Of a stretch of DNA of 64,000 nucleotides, positions 59,501 to 64,000 are shown one piece after another (positions within the stretch are counted from its first letter, which is position 1; each line of letters begins with the position of its first letter). The notes beneath the pieces are model-generated. The model made no database searches. It saw only the letters and a list, made by a program, of their open reading frames with translations, and was not told the DNA's origin. Location: contig NZ_CP107780.1 in NCBI RefSeq assembly GCF_036345175.1, positions 8,928,001 to 8,992,000 on the forward strand, written 5' to 3'. The translations under genes were made by a program, and so were the position numbers. This DNA comes from Streptomyces sp. NBC_00576 (lineage in GTDB: Bacteria; Actinomycetota; Actinomycetes; Streptomycetales; Streptomycetaceae).

Positions 59501-60396
59501 ACCGGATCACCCAGCCCCTCACCCGGCCGCTCGGCGTCAGCCAGGTCACCAACCCCCGCCCCGCTACCGGCGGTTCGGACGCGGACGGGCCCGGCCTGAC
59601 CCGCAGTACCGTCCCGCTCGCCGTGTCGGCGCTGGACCGCCTGGTGTCCGACACCGACTACGAGGACTTCGCCCGCTCCCGCGCCGGCATCGGCCGCGCC
59701 GCCACACGTGAACTCTTCGACGGACGGCGGCGGTTGCTGCATGTCACAGTCGCAGGCACGGACGACGTACCCATCGCCGACGATTCGGACATCCTGCGTG
59801 CACTGCGCGGTGCCCTCACCGAGTACGGCGACCCGAACCTCCCCGTCCGCGTGGACGTCCGCGAACTCGTTCTCCTCCTCGTCGCGGCCAGGGTCAAGGT
59901 CGCTCCCGACCACGCCTGGGAACTCGTCGAGCCACGCCTGCGGCAGGCACTTCTGCGCCGACTCGGCTTCGAGGGACGGGAGTTGGGCCGCCCGGCCCGC
60001 CTGTCCGAGGTCCTCGCCACGGCCCACACCGTGCCCGGCGTCGACTACATCGACGTCGACGTCTTCACCGGCGTGCCCGCCTCCGCCACCCCTGACCAGC
60101 TCACCGAGCTGCTCGCCCACCCGGGCACGCCGAGGCCCTCGGTGCCGGCGAACCCGGCGACGTACGAGGAGAAGACCCACACCGTACGGAACGCGCACGG
60201 CGAGACGCTGTCGTCGGTCTGCGCCCGTTACGGCGTCCCGCTCGCCGAACTCCTGCGCCTCAACCCCGACATCACCGACACCCGGCGCCTCGCCAAGGGC
60301 CGGACGGTGTACGTCTTCCGCGGCATCCGTGCCGCCCAGCTCGCCCTGCTGTCCCCGCGCGCCGCGGACACCCTGATACTCACGGAGGTCAAGTGA
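56533..60396 (+). CDS. Second large baseplate wedge protein with C-terminal LysM (Afp12-like)
   Basis: Protein of 1287 residues called putative baseplate assembly protein in related loci. It has a Cys-rich start (CTCGGACRTGH), then DYRVGEYGSFRAALLDRLAS and DLLTFHSERIADEAYLRTA, the wedge N-terminal block. The J-like core is near residues 1010-1200 (RLVSDTDYEDFARSRAGIGR, ILRALRGALTEYGDPNLPVR). A LysM motif follows at about 1215-1263 (THTVRNAHGETLSSVCARYG). Residues ~70-86 are encoded by a short dispersed repeat (see 56738). GGGAGG precedes ATG 56533. Confidence 0.88.
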   Translation: MTTDTSVQDADFADDCTCGGACRTGHDERLAPAPLHNPPGRTALDYRVGEYGSFRAALLDRLASPAYPALSEAKWGSPRPKAGGGLTVRTPDDPAIGLLDATAVLGDLLTFHSERIADEAYLRTANEHRSLVLLGRLVGHRPRPGVAAATHLAYTLERDPRAETLPVLIPRGARSNSVPASTDEQSQTFETSRDLTARWDWNELKVRRRRPSLLTPQDLETRSELFVEGTANSLRTGDQLLFVFGEQAGGERKLLPVARTRIDRDDDITAITLPKSAPPTLKELVDEVRLWTAEPATPGEPGDEPPTPEVPNPRPVSRLIEDFDDQVLAPLRTDLDGVKTPEQLAARLAEPVDRLGEAQVLATPYDDVAAWFEQLEAVLGELAERALGLAPAQSAEVSAAVDGRAGAAPSGLVAPFPTPLQGASRTAAFQALAAVLPALRASTPGPATPRTRRPGGDTARLLSALNPGLGSLYPAWRTAVPSTPQLLREVLALRVTTSPFGAAAPLKPVQDDRGRVIRTADWPLTGAALTSMRVVYDTAGKVPVRAEFQYVEGSSSDQRAENLPVPQFVTFPLGTGQVDLSVRAGQDRDLSWLTRRPADSQDPGVTARLHSGLPERTLFVSRPDDEGLVHVGIHNGTTQEISLRPGVSEQFTHGEYEVSLRYTLGSAEPNVEVVIASKPQPVNHRVLQLDTVHTGITVGSWVAIQRPAKGVEGKVPGDPKLAFVTTQVIAARTAAYTNYGITGRGTELTLADPWLDEFDVLLSHIRDTTVHAAGEPLRLADEPLGEDVHGNEIELAELYDGLRPGRTLIVTGERTDIPGTAGVQATEVALAAADPAVDPQLPGDHVHTRLTLTTDLAHRYHRATVRILGNVVEATHGEGRDEAIGSGDSDRVNQTFVLWQSPLTWLADDNPLGATPVLELRVDGLRWHEVDSLAGRGPRDRVYITGTTSGGRTTVTFGDGVNGARLPTGHENVRARYRFGTGKAANTAANRITQPLTRPLGVSQVTNPRPATGGSDADGPGLTRSTVPLAVSALDRLVSDTDYEDFARSRAGIGRAATRELFDGRRRLLHVTVAGTDDVPIADDSDILRALRGALTEYGDPNLPVRVDVRELVLLLVAARVKVAPDHAWELVEPRLRQALLRRLGFEGRELGRPARLSEVLATAHTVPGVDYIDVDVFTGVPASATPDQLTELLAHPGTPRPSVPANPATYEEKTHTVRNAHGETLSSVCARYGVPLAELLRLNPDITDTRRLAKGRTVYVFRGIRAAQLALLSPRAADTLILTEVK
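56738..56790 (+). repeat. Short dispersed element inserted in-frame in a wedge gene
   Basis: TGAGCGAAGCGAAATGGGGG, then TCCCCCCGGCCGAAGGCTGG and AGGAGG. GGGGG-T-CCCCC and CCGGCC-GAA-GGCTGG form two adjacent hairpins. The ATGGGGGTCCCCCC core also occurs at 18398-18411. It keeps the reading frame and adds about 17 residues (SEAKWGSPRPKAGGG). Confidence 0.6.
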
Positions 60397-62573
60397 TGGC
60401 CGCGAATTCGACGGATGTCCAGTTCGAGACCACAGCCGGGTCGGCGGCCCGGGAGCCCGACGGCCTCGCCGCCCTTCTGCCCCGCTGGCACCTCCTGCGC
60501 GACGCCGAGGAAGGCGAACCGCTGCGCGCCCTGCTCGCGGTGATCGCCGAGCAACTCGACCGGGTGCGCGACGGCGTGGAGCAGGGCTACGAGGACCTGT
60601 TCGTCGAGACGGCGGCACCCTGGGTGCTGCCCTACCTTGGTGACCTGGTCGGCTACCGCACCCTCCCCGGCTACGAGCGCGTCCTCACCACCGGCCTGCA
60701 CGACGGCGGCAAGGCCGCGCTCGCCGAGGCGATCGCCCCGCGCGCCGACGTGGCGGCCACCGTCGCGGCCCGCCGCCGCAAGGGCACCCTGCACCTCCTG
60801 GAGGAGATCTCCGAGCAGGTCGCCGACTGGCCCGCGCGTGCCGTCGAGCTGTCGCGCCTGGTCGCCCACAACCAGCCCGTGAAGCTCCACCGGGACACGG
60901 GAAGGGGCCGTCTCCTCGACCTCCGCAACAGCTCCGCGCTCGCCCTCGCCGGCGGCCCCTTCGACACGGCGGCCCGCACCGTCGACGTCCGCAGCGCCAA
61001 CTCCCGTCGCAGGCAAGGCGGTCGGACCCCCGCCGGAGTCGGTCTCTTCGTCTGGCGGCTCAAGGCGTACTCGCTGACCCGCTCACCCGCCTACTGCATC
61101 GACCGCGCCCGCAACCTCTACACCTTCTCGATCCTCGGCAACGACAGCCCCCTGGTCACCAAGCCGGTCCCGGAGCCGTCGCCCACACACCTGGCCGCCG
61201 TCGACAACGTGCCCGCCTTCATCACCCGCCGTCTGCTCCACGACCGCCTCGCCGACTACTACGGCCCGGGCAAGAGCTTCGTGATCCGGCGCGACGGCGA
61301 GGACAAGCCCGTACCCCCGTCCGACATCGTGGTCACCGACCTGACCGACTGGCGCTACCGCCCCAAGCGCGGCCAGGTCGCCGTCGATCCCGAGCTGGGC
61401 CGGATCGCGTTCGGCGCCCGCTCCGCACCCCGGCAGGGCGTCTGGGTCGACCACCACTACGCGTTCGCCGCCGACATGGGCGGCGGCGAGTACGAGCGGG
61501 CCGACCGCGAAGCCCGTCCCGACGCCGACTTCTACCGGGTCGGCCCCGGACAGCCGTACCGCCAGATCATGGACGCCTACCGCGCCTGGCAGCACGACCG
61601 CCGGGCGGACCGCACCGGCCCCGAGGGCATCATCGAGATCACCCACAGCGGCGCCTACCAGGAGCAGCTGGACTTCGACCTCGACCCCGGCGACCGCCTC
61701 GAACTGCGCGCCGCCGAAGGCACCCGCCCGGTGATCCGCCTCCTCGACTGGTACAGCAACCGCCCCGACGCCCTCAACATCCGTGCCGTGGCGGACGACT
61801 GCGCCCCGCACGAGCGCCCCAGGATCACCCTCGACGGACTCCTCGTCGCCGGCCGGGGCATCAACGTCACCGGCCCGATGGGCGCGGTCGTCCTACGGCA
61901 CTCCACGCTCGTCCCCGGCTGGTCGCTGGAACCGGAGTGCGACCCGCACTCGCCCGACGAACCGAGCATTGTCCTCGAACGCACCACCGCCTGCCTGCAG
62001 ATCGAGCACAGCATCCTCGGCACCATCGAAGTCATCGGCGACGAGGTCGGCGAGGACCCCCTCGACATTCACCTCCGTGACAGCGTCCTCGACGCCACCG
62101 ACGACGGCCGCGAGGCCCTCTCCGCCCCCGACTGCCGCCACGCGCACGCCGTACTGCACCTCCACCGCACCACCGTCATCGGCGAGATCCACACCCACGC
62201 CGTGCGCATCGCCGAGAACTCGGTCTTCACCGGCCGGCTGCACGTGGCCCGCCGCGGCATCGGCTGCCTGCGCTACTCGTACGTCCCCACCGGGTCCCGT
62301 ACACCGCGCCGGCACCGCTGCCAGCCCGACCTGGTCGGACGTGAACAGGCGGCACGCGTAAGGCCGTTGTTCACATCGCAGCGCTACGGGACGCCCTGGT
62401 ACGGGCAGTTGGCCGATCGTACGGCCGAGGAGATCCGGCGCGGCGCCGACGACGGCGCCGAACTGGGCGCCTTCCACGACCTGTACCGCCCGCAGCGCGA
62501 GGACGGCCTGCGCGCCCGGCTCGCGGAGTACACGCCCGCCGGAACGGACGCGGGGATCTTCTTCGTGACCTGA
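60396..62573 (+). CDS. Tail-protein-I-like baseplate protein with C-terminal beta-helix
   Basis: Protein of 725 residues. The first ~210 residues match phage tail protein I / Afp-type wedge-tip proteins: LLPRWHLLRDAEEGEPLRAL, EDLFVETAAPWVLPYLGDLV and RRRKGTLHLLEEISEQVADW. From about residue 400 on, short strands recur about every 20-25 residues (IRAVADD, ITLDGLLVAGRGINV, VVLRHSTLVPGW, LQIEHSILGTIEVIG, VLHLHRTTVIGEI), as in a right-handed beta-helix, so the protein may also be a surface or fibre-like part. GTG 60393 is an alternative start that overlaps the upstream stop; ATG 60396 is used. Confidence 0.8.
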   Translation: MAANSTDVQFETTAGSAAREPDGLAALLPRWHLLRDAEEGEPLRALLAVIAEQLDRVRDGVEQGYEDLFVETAAPWVLPYLGDLVGYRTLPGYERVLTTGLHDGGKAALAEAIAPRADVAATVAARRRKGTLHLLEEISEQVADWPARAVELSRLVAHNQPVKLHRDTGRGRLLDLRNSSALALAGGPFDTAARTVDVRSANSRRRQGGRTPAGVGLFVWRLKAYSLTRSPAYCIDRARNLYTFSILGNDSPLVTKPVPEPSPTHLAAVDNVPAFITRRLLHDRLADYYGPGKSFVIRRDGEDKPVPPSDIVVTDLTDWRYRPKRGQVAVDPELGRIAFGARSAPRQGVWVDHHYAFAADMGGGEYERADREARPDADFYRVGPGQPYRQIMDAYRAWQHDRRADRTGPEGIIEITHSGAYQEQLDFDLDPGDRLELRAAEGTRPVIRLLDWYSNRPDALNIRAVADDCAPHERPRITLDGLLVAGRGINVTGPMGAVVLRHSTLVPGWSLEPECDPHSPDEPSIVLERTTACLQIEHSILGTIEVIGDEVGEDPLDIHLRDSVLDATDDGREALSAPDCRHAHAVLHLHRTTVIGEIHTHAVRIAENSVFTGRLHVARRGIGCLRYSYVPTGSRTPRRHRCQPDLVGREQAARVRPLFTSQRYGTPWYGQLADRTAEEIRRGADDGAELGAFHDLYRPQREDGLRARLAEYTPAGTDAGIFFVT

Positions 62574-62655
62574 GCCGCAGCCTCGGCCCCGCCCTGAGGC
62601 ACCCGCCAACGACCCTGCGAACCCGCACACTTGACGACCCTGGGGGACCCCCTTC

Positions 62656-64000
62656 ATGCACGCCGATCTCTCCCGACTCACCTTCCGCCCCGACCGCCAC
62701 TACTCCGCGGTCATTGCCCAGCAGGGCCGCGTCCAGCTCGACGCCGACGCCAACGAACAGGCCGCGATACAGCTCCACCAGGCCCGTACCCTCGCCGCCG
62801 ACCTGATCGGACCGCACGGCGGGCCGCGCGGCTCGGCCGGCTTCCGCGTCGAGTACGTGGGCGGCCGGCACGACATCGACACCCTGTACATCCACGGCGG
62901 CCGGTACTACGTCGACGGCATCCTCCTCGACGCGAACCGCACGGCCCCCGGCACCCCCGTACCGGTGGACGACGAGGAACCCCACGACGCACACGCCCAG
63001 GAACCGGACAGCGACCAGCCACCCGCGTACTGGACCTACTGGGACCAGCCCGACGGCTTCCGCGACCCGGAGAAGCCCGGCGACCGGCTGCCCTCGCCCG
63101 CCCAGTCGCCGTTCCTCGTCTACCTGAAGGTGTGGGAGCGCTCGGTGACGGCCGCCGAGGACCCGGCGCTGCGCGAGGTCGCCCTCGGCGCGGCCCTGCC
63201 CGACACCGCGGCCCGGGTGAAGGTCGTCTGGCAGGTGCTGCCGCTGTCGCTGGCCGCGCTGGACATCGAGGAGAGCGAGCCGTCCAAGGCGGTGGTCAGC
63301 GCCGCCTTCGACCGGTGGGCGCTGAAGCAGTCCACCCCCACGGCCCGCCTCGCCGCCCGCAGCGAACGCCCCGACCACGCCGACGAGGACCCCTGCCTGG
63401 TCAAGCCCGACGCCCGCTACCGCGGCCTCGAGAACCAGCTCTACCGCGTCGAGATCCACGACGGAGGCGAGCCCAAGGACGCCACCTTCAAGTGGTCCCG
63501 CGAGAACGGCTCCGTCGTCTTCCCGGTCGACGAACTCGACGGTACGTGGGTGCAGTTGGCGTCCCTCGGTCACGACGACAAGCTCGATCTGGACGTCGGC
63601 GACCGCGTCGAGTTCACCGACACCGCGTACTCCTCCCGCCTGGAACCCCTGCCCCTCCTGCGAGTCGAGGAGCTGGACCTCCCCGGCCGCCGGGTCCGCC
63701 TCTCCGCCGAACCGGAACCAGGCGTGGGCCGCCTCCCCGGTCTGAACCCGTTCCTCCGCCGCTGGGACCACCACGAGGGCCCCAAGCGCAGGGGCCGCAC
63801 GACAGCCCTCCGTAACGGAGCCGTACCGGTGACAGAGGGGGAGTGGCTACCACTGGAGGACGGCATCGAGGTCTACTTCGCCAAGGGCGCCGCCTACACC
63901 ACCGGCGACCACTGGCTCGTCCCCGCCCGCACCGCCACCGGCAGCGTCGAATGGCCGGTCGACCAGGCCCGACGCCCCCTCCTGCAGGCGCCCGCGGGCA
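62656..64000 (+). CDS. DUF6519 baseplate-associated protein (runs off the window)
   Basis: An open frame of at least 448 codons begins at ATG 62656 and has no stop before the window end. The start LSRLTFRPDRHYSAVIAQQG, then RVQLDADANEQAAIQLH, is the DUF6519 signature seen at the 3-prime side of CIS and tailocin loci. YRGLENQLYRVEIHDGG, FKWSRENGSVVFPV and VGDRVEFTDTAY follow. Such proteins are thought to be part of the outer baseplate or fibre attachment. The 82-base gap before it shows nothing else. The C-terminal end lies outside the window. Confidence 0.85.
   Translation, partial: MHADLSRLTFRPDRHYSAVIAQQGRVQLDADANEQAAIQLHQARTLAADLIGPHGGPRGSAGFRVEYVGGRHDIDTLYIHGGRYYVDGILLDANRTAPGTPVPVDDEEPHDAHAQEPDSDQPPAYWTYWDQPDGFRDPEKPGDRLPSPAQSPFLVYLKVWERSVTAAEDPALREVALGAALPDTAARVKVVWQVLPLSLAALDIEESEPSKAVVSAAFDRWALKQSTPTARLAARSERPDHADEDPCLVKPDARYRGLENQLYRVEIHDGGEPKDATFKWSRENGSVVFPVDELDGTWVQLASLGHDDKLDLDVGDRVEFTDTAYSSRLEPLPLLRVEELDLPGRRVRLSAEPEPGVGRLPGLNPFLRRWDHHEGPKRRGRTTALRNGAVPVTEGEWLPLEDGIEVYFAKGAAYTTGDHWLVPARTATGSVEWPVDQARRPLLQAPAG

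Noticed and set aside
52958..60618. Very long minus-strand frames (839 and 1232 codons) opposite the baseplate genes.
   Set aside because: They mirror the codon positions of the wedge genes and contain no recognisable domain; the + strand genes have clear CIS motifs and linked start/stop overlaps.
34694..64000. Prophage or R-type tailocin as an alternative reading of the contractile cluster.
   Set aside because: No capsid, portal, terminase, integrase, holin or endolysin gene is seen, while DUF4255, AAA+ ATPase and DUF4157 genes are present, which mark eCIS loci.

Overview
The window is chromosomal DNA from a Streptomyces-like actinomycete. The evidence is very high GC in most genes, frequent GTG starts, long antisense open frames that are artefacts of GC-rich third positions, an actinobacterial SoxR, many TetR/GntR regulators next to catabolic genes, and short dispersed GC-rich elements of a kind familiar from Streptomyces intergenic DNA. 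No tRNA, rRNA, CRISPR array, integrase or transposase was found.

Bases 1-34,300 carry catabolic, transport and regulatory genes. They hold an ArsR-family regulator with an EamA transporter; a TetR/acyl-CoA dehydrogenase pair; a YiaA-like membrane protein, a second TetR and a MaoC hydratase; soxR overlapping an RNA ligase gene tail to tail; a scar region with a truncated metallophosphoesterase and an oxidase remnant around an intact VOC gene; a secreted penicillin-acylase-type Ntn hydrolase; an alpha/beta hydrolase; and a NamZ-like muramidase. A five-gene cluster (15.2-20.7 kb: SDR, acyl-CoA ligase, TetR, ACAD10/11-type dehydrogenase, APH-type kinase) resembles the kinase/dehydrogenase route for 4-hydroxyacyl-CoA. 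A histidine-rich protein, a quinone-oxidoreductase-like enzyme, two DUF202 proteins, a Nudix hydrolase, two transporters and a Tat-exported molybdoenzyme with its cytochrome follow. A complete L-idonate/gluconate operon (gluconokinase, GntP, IdnO, IdnD) is divergent from a FadR-type GntR, with two matching operators between them. Operator-like palindromes were read next to most of the regulators and are listed individually.

From 34.7 kb to the right edge every gene is on the + strand, mostly with start/stop overlaps. They form an extracellular-type contractile injection system (eCIS): sheath, tube, a zinc-ribbon baseplate protein, a proline-rich protein, a DUF4255 terminator, an AAA+ ATPase, a small coupled protein, a 2246-residue DUF4157 protein, a probable immunity gene, tube adaptor, LysM protein, gp27-like hub, gp5-like spike, PAAR-like tip, gp25-like protein, gp6/J wedge, a second large wedge, a tail-protein-I/beta-helix protein and a DUF6519 protein cut by the window end. 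Capsid, terminase, integrase and lysis genes are absent, so this is not a prophage. A tape-measure gene is not in view and may lie further right.

The most interesting point is the end of the giant DUF4157 protein. Its last ~430 codons and the next gene, which starts four bases after its stop, fall to about 55-57% GC (counted on three printed lines), while the structural genes on both sides are visibly much richer. This looks like an exchangeable toxin domain plus immunity gene carried on a conserved CIS-targeting chassis. Neither the C-terminal domain nor the neighbour matches a family I recognise.
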